The notes under the pieces: generated by a model
Told to the model about the DNA's origin: nothing
Database searches by the model: none
What the model saw: the letters and a program-made list of their open reading frames with translations, nothing else
Assembly (NCBI RefSeq): GCF_000442255.1
Contig: NZ_KE557277.1
Span: forward strand, 150,836-214,835
DNA: 64,000 nt
Direction: 5' to 3'
DNA from: Salipiger mucosus DSM 16094
Lineage (GTDB): Bacteria > Pseudomonadota > Alphaproteobacteria > Rhodobacterales > Rhodobacteraceae
Part shown: in pieces, positions 32,565 to 46,840 of the stretch
Layout of the letters: the number at the start of each line of letters is the position of its first letter
Numbering within the stretch: position 1 is the first letter of the stretch
Program-made: the position numbers and the translations under genes

Positions 32565-33023
32565 ATGACCGAGCTGACACTCCGCCGCAACGACACCCGC
32601 GATCTCGCCCCGCTGGGCCGGCTGCTGGCCGATCCCGACGACCTGGCGCTGGTGAACCCCAGTGCCAAGCATCCCTTCGATGCCGCCGAATGGTCCGAGA
32701 AATGGCTCAACGAGCTCGACGACGAGTCCTTTTTCATCGTCGATCCCGAGGGCCGCGAGGTGGGCTTTTTCGCCCTGCGTGTGGGCGTCGGCCCGGAGGT
32801 GCGGCACCTGACCTACGTCTTCGTGGAGGAGGAGATGCGCGGCGGCACCGGCCACCAGATGGCCGGCTGGATCGAGCGGGCCGCGCGCGACCTTGGCGCG
32901 CTGACCATCACGCTGAAATGCGAGACCGACAACGAGCCGGCGCTGCGCGTCTACCAGGCTGCGGGCTACGAGGAGCTCAGCCGCAAGGGCGGCATGGCAA
33001 CCATGCGGCTGGACCTCGACTGA
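32565..33023 (+). CDS. GNAT family N-acetyltransferase
   Basis: 152 residues. Acetyl-CoA binding is shown by LTYVFVEEEMRGGTGHQMAG (RGxGxx loop as RGGTGH) and the final NEPALRVYQAAGYEELSRKG. Substrate unknown. GAGGAC lies upstream of the ATG. It is divergent from the AEC gene and converges on the MoxR gene. Confidence 0.85.
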   Translation: MTELTLRRNDTRDLAPLGRLLADPDDLALVNPSAKHPFDAAEWSEKWLNELDDESFFIVDPEGREVGFFALRVGVGPEVRHLTYVFVEEEMRGGTGHQMAGWIERAARDLGALTITLKCETDNEPALRVYQAAGYEELSRKGGMATMRLDLD

Positions 33024-33038
33024 GGCCCCGCCGCCGCG

Positions 33039-33884
<846 letters not shown>

Positions 33885-34138
33885 GTGTGGCTCCTTTCGG
33901 GGTATACCCCTTTGGCTACCGGGCACCCGGACGCATTGCAAGCCGCCGCAGGGCAGCTGTGCAAAGGTCGGCGGGATGCTGTGCCAAAGCATTGTGCGAC
34001 CGCCGCGATTTCGCCCGAAAGCCCCACTATTGTGTAGTGACATCCCTGCGGGGCTGGGGTAAGTGCAGCGGCGCAAGGGGTGCCGGATCTTGAAAGGTTG
34101 TGGACTTGTCGGAATCCGGCTTTGAAGAGGGAGCAGCC

Positions 34139-34561
34139 ATGAAGCCCGAAACCTTTCTTCCAGACGATTATCGTCCGGCCGAAGACGAGCCGTTCATGAA
34201 CGACCGTCAGACCGAGTACTTCCGCCGCAAGCTGATCGCCTGGAAGAACGATCTGCTTGCCGAGAGTCGGGACACGATCGAGGCGCTGCAGGAGGCCACG
34301 CGGAACATTCCCGACGTGACCGACCGTGCCAGCGAGGAGACCGACCGCGCCCTCGAACTTCGCACCCGTGACCGCCAGCGCAAGCTGGTCGCCAAGATCG
34401 ACTCGGCCCTGCGCCGGATCGAGGAAGGCGAATACGGCTACTGCGAAGTGACCGGCGAACCGATCTCGCTCAAGCGGCTCGATGCCCGCCCGATCGCGAC
34501 CATGAGCCTCGAGGCTCAGGAACGCCACGAGCGGCGCGAGAAGGTGCACCGCGACGACTGA
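34139..34561 (+). CDS. dksA: RNA polymerase-binding factor DksA, single-cysteine type
   Basis: 140-residue partner of ppGpp that enters the RNA polymerase secondary channel and tunes stringent control. The coiled-coil tip motif DxxDxA is kept in PDVTDRASEE. Of the four zinc cysteines of E. coli DksA only C102 (GYCEVTGE) remains; the others are Thr, Met/Ser and Ala-type residues (ARPIATMSLEAQE). Such zinc-free DksA proteins are known from Rhodobacter sphaeroides and still function. ATG 34139 follows GAGGGAG. A strong terminator hairpin follows at 34591. Confidence 0.93.
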   Translation: MKPETFLPDDYRPAEDEPFMNDRQTEYFRRKLIAWKNDLLAESRDTIEALQEATRNIPDVTDRASEETDRALELRTRDRQRKLVAKIDSALRRIEEGEYGYCEVTGEPISLKRLDARPIATMSLEAQERHERREKVHRDD

Positions 34562-34590
34562 CACATCGCGGAAAGGCACGAACAGGATAC

Positions 34591-34626
34591 CGGAAACGCC
34601 GGGGCATAAACGCCCCGGCGTTTCCG
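34591..34626 (+). terminator. dksA terminator
   Basis: Perfect 15-bp stem CGGAAACGCCGGGGC, loop ATAAAC, GCCCCGGCGTTTCCG, starting 30 bases after the dksA stop. The strongest hairpin in the window. It ends 17 bases before the next start codon, so it also insulates the monooxygenase gene. Confidence 0.8.
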
Positions 34627-34642
34627 TCTCGGGGAAGTGGAA

Positions 34643-35818
34643 ATGACGCTGCAAGGCAGGCAGACCGTCGTCGTCGGCGGAGGGATCGGGGGACTGGCCG
34701 CGGCGCTGGCGTTGGCGCGCCGCGGGGCCGAGGTCACGGTGCTGGAACAGGCCGAGACGATCTCCGAAGTGGGCGCCGGCCTTCAGTTCAGCCCCAACGG
34801 CATGCGGGTGATCGAGGCGCTTGGGCTGGGCGCGGCGCTGCGCGCGCGCGCCTGCGCGGCTGGCGCGGTCAGTCTTCGTGACTACCGCCGCGGGAGCGAG
34901 GTGGTGCGCCTCGATCTCGGTCGGCTGCCCCTCGGCTGGGACTACTTCTTTGTCCATCGCGCCGATCTCATCGACATGCTTGCCGGCTCAGCGCGCGCCG
35001 CAGGTGTGCGACTCCGCCTGCTTCAAAAGGTGTCACGCGTCCGCCCGGGCAAGCGGGTCGCGCTGGAACTGGCCAACGGCGACGCATGCGAGGCCGATCT
35101 GGTGGTGGGGGCGGATGGTCTGCACTCGGTCGTGCGGCAGGGGCTGAACGGAGTCGTGGCGCCCTTCTTCACGCACCAGGTGGCCTGGCGGGCGGTGGTG
35201 CCGAACGTGGTGGATCATCCCGACGAGGCCCGCGTGCACATGGGGCCCGGGCGGCACGTCGTGAGCTATCCGCTGCGCGAGGGACGGATGGTGAACCTCG
35301 TCGCCGTCGAGGAGCGGCGCGACTGGACCGCGGAAAGCTGGTCGCAACAGGACGACCCGCAGAACATGCGAAGGGCCTTTGCCGGTTTCTGCGAGCCGGT
35401 GCAGCGCCTGATGGAGGCGGCCGAGAGGCCCGGGCTCTGGGGACTCTACCGCCACCCGGTCGCGCGGCACTGGTCGGCGCCTGGCGTCGCGATCCTGGGT
35501 GACGCGGCGCACCCGACGCTGCCCTTCATGGCGCAGGGTGCGAACATGGCGCTGGAGGATGCCCTCGTGCTGGCGCAGTGCCTCGAGGCCGAACCGGACC
35601 AGGAGGCAGCGCTGACGCGCTACCGCGAGTTGCGCCGTGACCGCTGCGTGCGCGTGGTCGAGGCGGCCAATGGCAACGCGTGGAAATACCATCTGCGCAA
35701 TCCGCTGGTGCGCGGCGTGGCGCACCTAGGCATGGGCGCGTTGGGGCGGCTGGCGCCGGACAGGTTGCTGCACCAGTTCGACTGGATCTATGGCTACGAC
35801 GCGGGCCACGTTCTTTAG
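34643..35818 (+). CDS. FAD-dependent monooxygenase (salicylate hydroxylase/UbiH-like)
   Basis: 391-residue group A flavoprotein hydroxylase. FAD-binding GxGxxG is in VVVGGGIGGLAAALALARRG, the DG fingerprint in LVVGADGLHSVVR, and the second FAD motif in GDAAHPTLPFMAQGANMALE. The C-terminus lacks a thioredoxin-like extension. Closest in pattern to 3-hydroxybenzoate or salicylate hydroxylases; no aromatic pathway neighbours, so substrate unknown. GTG 34637 is an in-frame alternative; ATG 34643 has the better ribosome-site spacing from GGGGAAG. Confidence 0.85.
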   Translation: MTLQGRQTVVVGGGIGGLAAALALARRGAEVTVLEQAETISEVGAGLQFSPNGMRVIEALGLGAALRARACAAGAVSLRDYRRGSEVVRLDLGRLPLGWDYFFVHRADLIDMLAGSARAAGVRLRLLQKVSRVRPGKRVALELANGDACEADLVVGADGLHSVVRQGLNGVVAPFFTHQVAWRAVVPNVVDHPDEARVHMGPGRHVVSYPLREGRMVNLVAVEERRDWTAESWSQQDDPQNMRRAFAGFCEPVQRLMEAAERPGLWGLYRHPVARHWSAPGVAILGDAAHPTLPFMAQGANMALEDALVLAQCLEAEPDQEAALTRYRELRRDRCVRVVEAANGNAWKYHLRNPLVRGVAHLGMGALGRLAPDRLLHQFDWIYGYDAGHVL

Positions 35819-35878
35819 GGGCCGGCAACGGCGCTCGCTCCTGCGGAGCATCGCCCCGCCCGCCGTCCCCGGCGTGTC

Positions 35879-36337
35879 TCACTCGGCGTCGCTGCCGTAG
35901 AGGGGCACCGTCGAGATCGCGAGCTTGGCCGAACCGTCCGCGACCTCGCGCGCGTGCACAAGGTAGATCAGCGTGCGGTTCGCCTCGTCGTAGATGCGTT
36001 TCACGCGCAGTGATTTCAGGATGATGGAGCGCGAGGCGCGGAAGACGTCCTCGCCGTCGTCGTCGCGGTCGATGTCGCCGATCTCGATCGGCCCGGTCTG
36101 GCGGCAGGCGATGGAGGCATTGGAGGGATCCTCGAACCAGTTGCCCTTGGTCAGCCGGTCGACAAGACCGCGTTCGAAGTAGGCGACATGGCAGGTGACG
36201 CCCGCCACGTCGGGGTCGGCAACGGCCTCGATGATGATGTCGTTGCCGGTCCAGTCCACGCCGACCTCGCCGACCTGCTCGGCCCTGGCCATGAGGGGAA
36301 CCAGGCAAAGCAGAGCGGCGAGGGGGCGTAATTTCAT
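35879..36337 (-). CDS. creA: CreA family periplasmic protein
   Basis: 152 residues with a signal peptide (about residues 1-19, cut after ARA). CreA features: [20 protein letters not shown], then [25 protein letters not shown] and the end segment [12 protein letters not shown]. Two cysteines (TCHV and IACRQ) likely form a disulfide. Function unknown; in E. coli it is next to the CreBCD genes, which are not here. Confidence 0.88.
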   Translation of the reverse strand: MKLRPLAALLCLVPLMARAEQVGEVGVDWTGNDIIIEAVADPDVAGVTCHVAYFERGLVDRLTKGNWFEDPSNASIACRQTGPIEIGDIDRDDDGEDVFRASRSIILKSLRVKRIYDEANRTLIYLVHAREVADGSAKLAISTVPLYGSDAE

Positions 36338-36353
36338 CGGTCGGATCTCCGGA

Positions 36354-36839
36354 TCAGAACGTCACGCGGGCGTGCTCACCCACGTCGGGCGTGCCGCCCT
36401 TCACGTTGGCACGGGCGATCTCGTAAAGGAAGCTCGCGCCGCCGTCACCGGCCCAGACCTCGGCATCGTGCGGCGTCATCTTGACCAGTCGCACCGACTC
36501 GTCGTCGCGGCCGTTCTCGAACCAGGCACCGGCCACGGCGCTCCAGATCTCGTCGAGCTTCTTGGAATCGTCCGAGATGTCGATCTTGCCGAAGACGTTG
36601 GCAAAGACGTTGGCCTTGGAGTCGGCCACGTGGAACGAGGCTTCGCCACCGCTGTGTGCCGCGCGGTCGGCGGCCGAGCCGCGTGCGGTGATGAACCAGA
36701 TCGCGTTCTCGTCGGGATCGGCATGCGGCGACATGGGCACCGGGCGCTCGCCGTCCGCGGCCAGCAGGCCGGCCCGGACGTCGTCGAGGCGCTTCCAGAA
36801 GGCTTTCCTGACGTCGCTGGTTTTCACGTCCGTCGACAT
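36354..36839 (-). CDS. Pyridoxamine 5'-phosphate oxidase-fold general stress protein
   Basis: 161-residue split-barrel flavin-binding protein of the general stress protein 26 family. [13 protein letters not shown] and [18 protein letters not shown] followed by KIDISDD fit the conserved core. Members bind FMN or F420; reaction unknown. The start at 36839 has AAAGGAGA ahead. Its stop lies 16 bases before the creA start on the same strand, so the two may be cotranscribed. It is divergent from the leucine operon. Confidence 0.82.
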   Translation of the reverse strand: MSTDVKTSDVRKAFWKRLDDVRAGLLAADGERPVPMSPHADPDENAIWFITARGSAADRAAHSGGEASFHVADSKANVFANVFGKIDISDDSKKLDEIWSAVAGAWFENGRDDESVRLVKMTPHDAEVWAGDGGASFLYEIARANVKGGTPDVGEHARVTF

Positions 36840-36906
36840 GGTGTCTCCTTTCATTCGTGTCGTTCGCGGGGCCAACGCCGTGACGTCGCGGCGCGTTCCG
36901 CGGGAC

Positions 36907-36936
36907 TTGACGCACGGCGGCGACACTGCGTAGATT
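36907..36936 (+). promoter_or_regulatory. Predicted promoter of the leucine-degradation operon
   Basis: TTGACG (36907-36912), 18-base spacer, TAGATT (36931-36936). The last base of the -10 box touches the palindromic operator, which would then cover the transcription start. Confidence 0.5.
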
Positions 36937-36951
36937 TGAACAAGCGTTCAA
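36936..36951. promoter_or_regulatory. Palindromic operator TTGAAC-AAGC-GTTCAA before ivd
   Basis: Perfect 6-bp inverted repeat with a 4-base spacer, 23 bases upstream of the ivd start codon and just downstream of the predicted -10 box. The form resembles TetR-type acyl-CoA repressor sites (LiuQ/FadR-like in other proteobacteria). A repressor gene is not in the window. Confidence 0.6.
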
Positions 36952-36974
36952 TAACCGCCGGGGGAGGGCGAAGG

Positions 36975-38138
36975 ATGTTCAACGCGGTCATGAAATTCGA
37001 TCTGGGCGAGGACGTGAACGCGCTGCGCGACATGGTCCACCGCTGGGCGCAGGAGCGGGTGAAGCCCATGGCGGCCGAGGTCGACAGCTCGAACGCCTTT
37101 CCGAACGATCTGTGGCGCGAGATGGGCGAGCTTGGCCTGCTGGGCATCACCGTGCCCGAGGACATGGGCGGGGCCGGTATGGGCTATCTCGCGCATGTCG
37201 TCGCGGTCGAGGAGATCGCCCGCGCCTCGGCCAGCGTCTCGCTGTCCTACGGCGCGCATTCCAACCTCTGCGTGAACCAGATCAAGCTCAACGGCGACGA
37301 CTCGCAGCGCGCGAAGTATCTGCCCGGGCTGATCTCGGGCGTGCATGTCGGCGCGCTGGCCATGTCCGAGGCGGGCGCGGGCAGCGACGTGGTCTCGATG
37401 TCGCTGCGGGCCGAGAAGAAGAACGACCGCTTCGTTCTGAACGGCAACAAGTACTGGATCACCAATGGTCCCGACGCCGATACGCTGGTGGTCTATGCCA
37501 AGACCGAGCCCGAGGCCGGCGCCCGGGGCATCACCGCCTTCCTGATCGAGAAGGACATGCAGGGCTTTTCCAGCAGCGCGCATTTCGACAAGCTGGGAAT
37601 GCGCGGCTCCAACACGGCCGAGCTGATCTTCGAGGACGTGGAGGTGCCCTTCGACAACATCCTCGGCGAAGAGGGCAAGGGCGTGCGCGTGCTCATGTCG
37701 GGTCTCGACTACGAGCGCGTGGTGCTCGCGGGGATCGGCACCGGCATCATGGCGGCCTGTCTTGACGAGATCATGCCCTACATGGTCGAGCGCAAGCAGT
37801 TCGGCCAGCCGATCGGGAACTTCCAGCTCATGCAGGGCAAGATTGCCGACATGTACACCGCGATGAACTCGGCCCGCGCCTATGTCTACGAGGTCGCCAA
37901 GGCCTGCGACCGGGGCGACGTCACCCGACAGGACGCGGCGGCCTGCTGTCTCTATGCCTCCGAGCAAGCCATGGTCCAGGCGCACCAGGCGGTGCAGGCC
38001 ATGGGCGGGGCGGGTTTCCTGGCCGACGCCCCGGTGGCGCGGCTTTTCCGCGATGCCAAGCTCATGGAGATCGGCGCGGGAACCTCGGAAATACGCCGCA
38101 TGCTGGTGGGGCGCGAGTTGATGGCGGCCATGGGATGA
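36975..38138 (+). CDS. ivd: Isovaleryl-CoA dehydrogenase
   Basis: 387-residue FAD enzyme oxidising isovaleryl-CoA to 3-methylcrotonyl-CoA in leucine breakdown, passing electrons to ETF. Acyl-CoA dehydrogenase signatures [12 protein letters not shown] and [20 protein letters not shown] are present. The catalytic glutamate of isovaleryl-CoA dehydrogenases sits in the [10 protein letters not shown] segment, and E and G here fit that subfamily. GAAGG directly precedes the ATG. First gene of the operon; its stop overlaps the next start (ATGA). Confidence 0.93.
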   Translation: MFNAVMKFDLGEDVNALRDMVHRWAQERVKPMAAEVDSSNAFPNDLWREMGELGLLGITVPEDMGGAGMGYLAHVVAVEEIARASASVSLSYGAHSNLCVNQIKLNGDDSQRAKYLPGLISGVHVGALAMSEAGAGSDVVSMSLRAEKKNDRFVLNGNKYWITNGPDADTLVVYAKTEPEAGARGITAFLIEKDMQGFSSSAHFDKLGMRGSNTAELIFEDVEVPFDNILGEEGKGVRVLMSGLDYERVVLAGIGTGIMAACLDEIMPYMVERKQFGQPIGNFQLMQGKIADMYTAMNSARAYVYEVAKACDRGDVTRQDAAACCLYASEQAMVQAHQAVQAMGGAGFLADAPVARLFRDAKLMEIGAGTSEIRRMLVGRELMAAMG

Positions 38139-38440
38139 GCCGTGGCCTGCGCCTCTTTGCCCCGGTGGCTTTGCTCGCGGCGGTTGCCGCGGTGCTGGCC
38201 CTGAGGGCAGGGCGCGAGGCGGCGGAGCTGAGCGAAACGGACGTGATCGAGGCGATGGTGGCACGTTACCTGGACGAGGGCGGAGACGACGCGCAGCGCA
38301 GCGACTGCACCGGGCGGCCGGGGACTGCGCCCGCCTGGGTCGTGGTGACCTGCGCGGGCGAGGCCGAGACGCTGCGCTACGCGGTCGATCGCGCCGGGCG
38401 GCTGCTGTCGCGTGACGTGACGCGGAGGCCCGAGGCATGA
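38135..38440 (+). CDS. Small anchored or exported protein in the leucine operon
   Basis: 101 residues. An N-terminal hydrophobic helix ([17 protein letters not shown], about 7-23) anchors it or serves as a signal peptide. The outer part contains two cysteines (SDCTG, VTCAG) 18 residues apart, likely a disulfide, and a final [14 protein letters not shown] strand pair. Coupled by ATGA to both neighbours. No family recognised. Confidence 0.6.
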   Translation: MSRGLRLFAPVALLAAVAAVLALRAGREAAELSETDVIEAMVARYLDEGGDDAQRSDCTGRPGTAPAWVVVTCAGEAETLRYAVDRAGRLLSRDVTRRPEA

Positions 38441-40023
38441 ATGGCGTGGAGGAGATGACCACGGCACGGCGCGTGCTTGCGGGCGATGACTACGCGGCGC
38501 TCCGGCGCGATTTCCGTTGGGACTTGCCCGCCCGGCTGAACATGGCGCGCGAGGTCTGCGACGACTGGGCGGAGGCGGCACCCGAGCGGACGGCGATCAT
38601 CGACCTGAGCGACGGCGCGGCCCGCGTCACCACCTACGGCGAGCTGCAGGCCCTGTCGCGGCGGGTCGAGGCCTGGCTGCGGACGCAGGACGTGACGCGC
38701 GGCGACCGGGTGGGCGTGCTGCTCTCGCAGGGGGCGCTCTGCGCGGCGGCACACATCGCGGCCTGGCGGATGGGCGCGATCTCCGTGCCGCTCTTCAAGC
38801 TTTTCAAGCAGGGCGCGCTGCACAGCCGGCTCGACGACGCCGGCGCGAAGGCGGTCATTACCGATGCCGGGGGGCGCGAGCTGCTGGCGGGCTTCGACCT
38901 CGTCGCCGGGATAGAGGCGGACCTGCCCGCCACGGGCATGACCGAAGCGCCCGCCGAGACCGGACCCGAGGACCCGGCCGTGCTGATCTATACCTCCGGC
39001 ACCACCGGCAAGCCCAAGGGTGCGCTGCATGGCCACCGCGTGCTGCGCGGTCACCTGCCGGGAGTCGAGATGAGCCACGACCTGCTGGGCCAGCCGGGTG
39101 ACGTGCTCTGGACGCCGGCGGATTGGGCCTGGATCGGCGGCCTGTTCGACGTGGCAATGCCGGCCCTCTGTCTCGGCGTGCCGGTGGTCGCCGCGCGGCT
39201 GGCAAAATTCGACGCCGAGGCCTGCCAGCACATCGTCCGCGAGGGCGGGGTGCGCAACGTCTTCTTTCCGCCGACGGCGCTGCGGATGCTCAAGGCGGCG
39301 GACGCGACCTTGCCGGGCCTGCGCTCGGTCGCGAGCGGCGGCGAGCCGCTGGGTGCCGAGATGCTGGCCTGGGGCCGCGAGGCGCTTGGCGTGACGATCA
39401 ACGAGTTCTACGGCCAGACCGAGTGCAACATGGTGGCCAGTTCCAGCAACGCGCTCTTTGCGCCGCGCCCGGGCTGCATCGGCAAGCCGGTGCCCGGGCA
39501 CGAGGTCGCCGTGATCGACGCCGAGGGCCGCGAGACCGACGGTGAGGGCGACGTTGCGGTCAGGAGAGGATCGGCCTCCATGTTGCTGGAATACTGGAAC
39601 AATCCGTATGCCACGGCAGAGAAGTTTCGCGGCGACTGGCTGGTGACCGGCGACCGGGGCGTCTTTGACGGGGACGGCTACCTGCGCTTCGTGGGACGGG
39701 AGGATGACGTCATCACCTCGGGCGGCTACCGGATCGGTCCGGCCGAGATCGAGGATTGCCTGCTCACGCATCCCGCGGTCGCGACGGTGGGCGTCGTGGG
39801 CAAGCCCGACGCGCTGCGCACCGAGATCGTCAAGGCCTACGTGGTGCTGAAGCCCGGCGTCGCCGCGACCCCGGGCGACCTTCAGGAATGGGTTAAGGAA
39901 CGCCTGGCAAGCTATTCCTATCCAAGGGAAATTTCCTTTCTTGATGAGCTTCCGATGACCGTCACCGGCAAGGTGATCCGCAAGGAGCTGAAGGCCCGCG
40001 CAGCCGAGGAGACAGGGGCATGA
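38437..40023 (+). CDS. AMP-dependent acyl-CoA synthetase
   Basis: 528-residue adenylate-forming enzyme. P-loop [12 protein letters not shown]5 motif NEFYGQTE, and the hinge/C-terminal [16 protein letters not shown] with catalytic lysine in [10 protein letters not shown] are all intact. It should activate a short or medium, perhaps branched, fatty acid to its CoA thioester; the operon suggests isovalerate or acetoacetate. Start ATG 38437 overlaps the previous stop; ATG 38455 is an alternative. Confidence 0.87.
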   Translation: MNGVEEMTTARRVLAGDDYAALRRDFRWDLPARLNMAREVCDDWAEAAPERTAIIDLSDGAARVTTYGELQALSRRVEAWLRTQDVTRGDRVGVLLSQGALCAAAHIAAWRMGAISVPLFKLFKQGALHSRLDDAGAKAVITDAGGRELLAGFDLVAGIEADLPATGMTEAPAETGPEDPAVLIYTSGTTGKPKGALHGHRVLRGHLPGVEMSHDLLGQPGDVLWTPADWAWIGGLFDVAMPALCLGVPVVAARLAKFDAEACQHIVREGGVRNVFFPPTALRMLKAADATLPGLRSVASGGEPLGAEMLAWGREALGVTINEFYGQTECNMVASSSNALFAPRPGCIGKPVPGHEVAVIDAEGRETDGEGDVAVRRGSASMLLEYWNNPYATAEKFRGDWLVTGDRGVFDGDGYLRFVGREDDVITSGGYRIGPAEIEDCLLTHPAVATVGVVGKPDALRTEIVKAYVVLKPGVAATPGDLQEWVKERLASYSYPREISFLDELPMTVTGKVIRKELKARAAEETGA

Positions 40024-40633
40024 GCGGGCGCTGGCACATCGGGGCCCTGTCCTCGGCCCTTCTTCTGGTCGCGCCGCTGTCCAGCGAGGCTGTCGCGGAC
40101 CCCGAGCCGCTGCCCGCGTTCGCCACCTGCATGAATATCGAGATCGCGCGCTACGAACGCGCGCTCAAGCGGCTGCGCGAGGGGCCCGAGGACGGGTTCG
40201 AGATCGGAGAGACCTATGGCACCGAGTTCTGCGGCACCGTCGGCATCGTCCGCTGCGATCGTTCCGAAGCGCCCTTGCCCTGCCAGCACGCGCTGGCGGA
40301 GACGCAGGACGAGATGACGGCGGAAGTCATGGCGACGCTGCCCGAGCCGGCCGAGGTCGCGGGGCGGGACGGCACCGAGTCGGACGCGCTTTACCCCGCG
40401 CTTTGGGCACTCGCGCGGGATCGCTCGGCTGGCGACGATTGCGCCGGGTCCACCGAGGTCATGGAGGCCTGGTGCGAGGCGCGCGAGGCCAATCGCCGGC
40501 TGGGCTCGGCGGTCCTGGCCTGGCAGATGGCGCGGTTCCTGGGCGCCGCGCCGCGTGCGACAGAGGCCGGATGGGCGCAGAAGCCGCCGCCGCTGCGCCC
40601 GATGGCGCGGCCGGGATCAACGGGAGATACGCG

Positions 40634-40637
<4 letters not shown>
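40020..40637 (+). CDS. Periplasmic hypothetical protein in the leucine operon
   Basis: 205 residues with a signal peptide (about 1-26, ending SSEAVA or AVADP). Six cysteines are spread through the mature part ([33 protein letters not shown]), so disulfides are likely. The end is proline-rich. ATGA overlaps on both sides show it is translated with the pathway genes. No family recognised and no enzyme motif seen. Confidence 0.6.
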
Positions 40638-42239
<1,602 letters not shown>

Positions 42240-42330
42240 GACTTCCGTGGTCCCGGGTGCCGCGCGCCATGCCCCGCCCCGTCGAAGCCGCGCCCGCCCG
42301 CCCACCCCGCGCCTTCGCCGGGGCGGGGCG

Positions 42331-42747
42331 GTGAGCCTGTCGGTCGAGGCGGCACTGACGCGCTGGCCGGGCGCCGTGACCTTTCGCTACGGTGACAGCG
42401 CCGCGTTGAATGCCGAGATCCTGGCGCTGGTGCGCAGCGGTGCCAAGACCGTGAGTTGCGACGCGCTGGCGGGTTTCGAGGCGCGCGGCGAGGTGCTGCC
42501 CGAACCGGGCAGGGTGGACATCGCGCTGGACTGGACCGGGCGGCCGGCCTGCGCGGTCAAGACGCTGGCCGTGGAGCACCTGCGGTTTTGCGACATGGAC
42601 GAGGATCGCGTCGCGCCGCAGGGCGAGTTCCGCGATCTTGCGCACTGGCGGCAGGGCTATGAAGCCTACCTGCGGCGTGCCGGGGTGTTCTCACCGGAGG
42701 CCGTGATGGTGGTGGAGCGCTTCCGGGTCGTGGAGGATTTCGGATGA
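42331..42747 (+). CDS. ASCH-domain protein
   Basis: 138 residues in the pattern of ASCH domains (a PUA-like beta barrel thought to bind RNA or nucleosides): SGAKTVSCDALAGF, a central DIALDWTGRPACAVKT strand pair, AVEHLRFCDMD and WRQGYEAYLRR near the end. Some ASCH proteins hydrolyse N4-acetylcytidine. It starts with GTG at 42331 and lies between mccB and mccA. Its link to leucine breakdown is not obvious. Confidence 0.75.
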   Translation: MSLSVEAALTRWPGAVTFRYGDSAALNAEILALVRSGAKTVSCDALAGFEARGEVLPEPGRVDIALDWTGRPACAVKTLAVEHLRFCDMDEDRVAPQGEFRDLAHWRQGYEAYLRRAGVFSPEAVMVVERFRVVEDFG

Positions 42748-42831
42748 CGCGCTCGGCAGGGGAGGCACTCCGGGTGTGGAGGTGGCGCCGATGCGTACTT
42801 TGGGAAAGATGAAAGGACGGGAGGGCTTGAG

Positions 42832-44777
<1,946 letters not shown>

Positions 44778-44781
<4 letters not shown>

Positions 44782-45449
44782 TCCGACTGCACCACGTGCC
44801 GCAATCCCGCTCGATGCGGGTGCTCTGGCTGCTGCACGAGCTGGGCATTCCCTTCGAGGTGGTGCCGCATCCCTTCGACAAGAGCCTGCGCGAGCCGGAC
44901 TACCTCGCGCTGTCGCCGGCTGGCCGGGTGCCCGCGCTGGAAATCGAGGGCGAGCGCATGTTCGAGTCGGGCGCGATGATGGAATACCTCTGCGAGCAGT
45001 ATCCCGACGCGGGGATGGGGCGGATGCCGGGGGCGCCGGACCGCATGGCCTGGCTCTGCTGGCTGCACTTCGCCGAGACCATCTCGCAGCACGTCGCTGC
45101 GCTCACCCAGCAGCACATCATGCTGCGCGAGGACGCGCAGCGCTCGCCCATCGTGATGAAGCTCGAGGCGGCGCGCCTTGGCAAATGCTATGACGCGATC
45201 GAGGCGCGGCTCTCGGCCCCGGTCCAGCGGCCCGATCACATCCTGACCTCGGGGTTCTCGGCGGTGGACATCGCCGTGGGGCAAGCGGTCTACATGGCGC
45301 GGCATTTCCGGCGGCTGGACGGCTGGCCAGAGACCGAGGCCTGGTATGCGCGCATCACCGAGCGCGAGGGTTTCGCTCGCTCGCTGCCGCAGCTCGAGGA
45401 GCAGCAGAGGGTCTACGCACAGGATTTCTACCCGGCCTGGGAGACCTGA
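44778..45449 (+). CDS. Glutathione S-transferase family protein
   Basis: 223 residues: thioredoxin-like N-terminal half (QSRSMRVLWLLHELGIPFEV, then SPAGRVPALE and ESGAMMEYLCE for the glutathione site) and an all-helical C-terminal half. Catalytic serine or arginine probably in QSRSMR. It is embedded between mccA and HMG-CoA lyase with ATGA coupling to mccA. It may detoxify reactive enoyl-CoA or methacrylyl-type products; this is inference. Confidence 0.85.
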
Positions 45450-45476
45450 GCCGGAGCCGCAGGCAGGGAGGACGAG

Positions 45477-46328
45477 ATGGCCGAGAGGGTCGAGATCTTC
45501 GAGGTGGGCCCGCGCGACGGGCTGCAGAACGAGAAACGGCAGATCCCGGCGGCGGACAAGATCGCGCTGGTCGACTGCCTGAGCCGCGCGGGCTTTCGCC
45601 GGATCGAATGCGCGAGCTTCGTCTCGCCCAAATGGGTGCCGCAGATGGCCGACTCGGGCGCGGTGCTGACGGGCATCACGCGGGTGCCGGGCGTCTCCTA
45701 CGCGGCGCTGACGCCGAACATGCGCGGCTTTGAGGCGGCCATGGAGGCCGGCGCCGACGAGGTGGCGATTTTCGGCTCGGCCTCGGAGGGGTTTTCGCGC
45801 GCGAACATCAACGCCAGCATCGCCGAGAGCCTGGAGCGCTTTGCGCCGGTGGCCGAGGCGGCCCGCGAGCGAGGTGTGCCGGTGCGGGGGTACGTTTCCT
45901 GCGTGGTGGAGTGCCCCTACGACGGCGCGGTGCCGCCCTCCGAGGTTGCGCGGGTCGTCTCGGCCCTGCGCGACATGGGCTGCTACGAGATATCGTTGGG
46001 CGACACCATCGGGCAGGGCGTGCCCGAGGCGGTGGATGCCATGCTCTCGGCCGTGCTAGCAGAGGTGCCGGCAGACCGGCTGGCGGGGCATTTCCACGAC
46101 ACCGCCGGCCGGGCGCTGGAGAACATCGAGGTGTCGCTGGGCCGCGGGCTACGGGTCTTCGACGCGGCAGTGGGCGGCCTGGGCGGCTGCCCCTACGCAC
46201 CCGGCGCGGCGGGGAACGTGGCGACCGAGAGAGTGGCGGCGCGCCTGGCCGAGCTGGGCTACGAGACCGGGCTCGACATGGCAGTGCTGAGCGAGGCCGC
46301 CGAGATGGCGCGGGCCATGCGGGGCTGA
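45477..46328 (+). CDS. Hydroxymethylglutaryl-CoA lyase
   Basis: 283-residue TIM-barrel lyase that splits HMG-CoA into acetyl-CoA and acetoacetate, the last step of leucine degradation. EVGPRDGLQNEK is the metal-binding start, GHFHDTAGRA carries the metal histidines and GGLGGCPYAPGAAGN has the catalytic cysteine. GGGAGGACGAG precedes the ATG. Its stop overlaps the next ATG by one base (TGATG). Confidence 0.94.
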   Translation: MAERVEIFEVGPRDGLQNEKRQIPAADKIALVDCLSRAGFRRIECASFVSPKWVPQMADSGAVLTGITRVPGVSYAALTPNMRGFEAAMEAGADEVAIFGSASEGFSRANINASIAESLERFAPVAEAARERGVPVRGYVSCVVECPYDGAVPPSEVARVVSALRDMGCYEISLGDTIGQGVPEAVDAMLSAVLAEVPADRLAGHFHDTAGRALENIEVSLGRGLRVFDAAVGGLGGCPYAPGAAGNVATERVAARLAELGYETGLDMAVLSEAAEMARAMRG

Positions 46329-46840
46329 TGCCGGTGATGGTGGCGCTCTCGGGCCTGCCAGGCGTCGGCAAGAGCGCCGTGGCGCGGGCGCTCGCCGCGC
46401 GGACCGGGGCGCTCTGGCTGCGGATCGACGCCATCGAGCAGGCGCTGCGGGACTCTTTCTTGCGCACGGACGATATCGCCGACGGCGGCTATGCCGCGGC
46501 ACGCGCGGTGGCCGAGGGTGCGCTGGGGCAGGGGATCGACGTGATCGCCGACGGCGTGAACCCGCTGGCGCTGACGCGCGAGGCCTGGCGTGCTGCGGCG
46601 GGAAACGCCGGGGCGCGGTGCATCGACGTCGAGCTGGTCTGCGGCGACCGCGCCGAACACCGCCGCCGCGTCGAGACGCGGCATGCCGAAGTGGCGGGGC
46701 TGTCTCTGCCGACTTGGGCGGAGGTCGAGGCGCGCGACTACGAGGCATGGACGGCGCCGGTGCTGCGCATCGACACGGCGGCGGTCGGGCCCGAAGACGT
46801 GGCGACGCGGATCGCGCAAAGGATGGAGGGTACAGGATGA
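46328..46840 (+). CDS. P-loop kinase-like ATPase
   Basis: 170 residues. Walker A is GLPGVGKSAVA near the N-terminus; the rest follows the pattern of small AAA_33-type kinases (LWLRIDAIEQALRDS, then GIDVIADGVNPLALTREAWR and an RVETRHAEV segment). Such proteins phosphorylate small molecules or, rarely, RNA ends. It is embedded between HMG-CoA lyase and the hydratase with overlaps on both sides. Confidence 0.78.
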   Translation: MPVMVALSGLPGVGKSAVARALAARTGALWLRIDAIEQALRDSFLRTDDIADGGYAAARAVAEGALGQGIDVIADGVNPLALTREAWRAAAGNAGARCIDVELVCGDRAEHRRRVETRHAEVAGLSLPTWAEVEARDYEAWTAPVLRIDTAAVGPEDVATRIAQRMEGTG

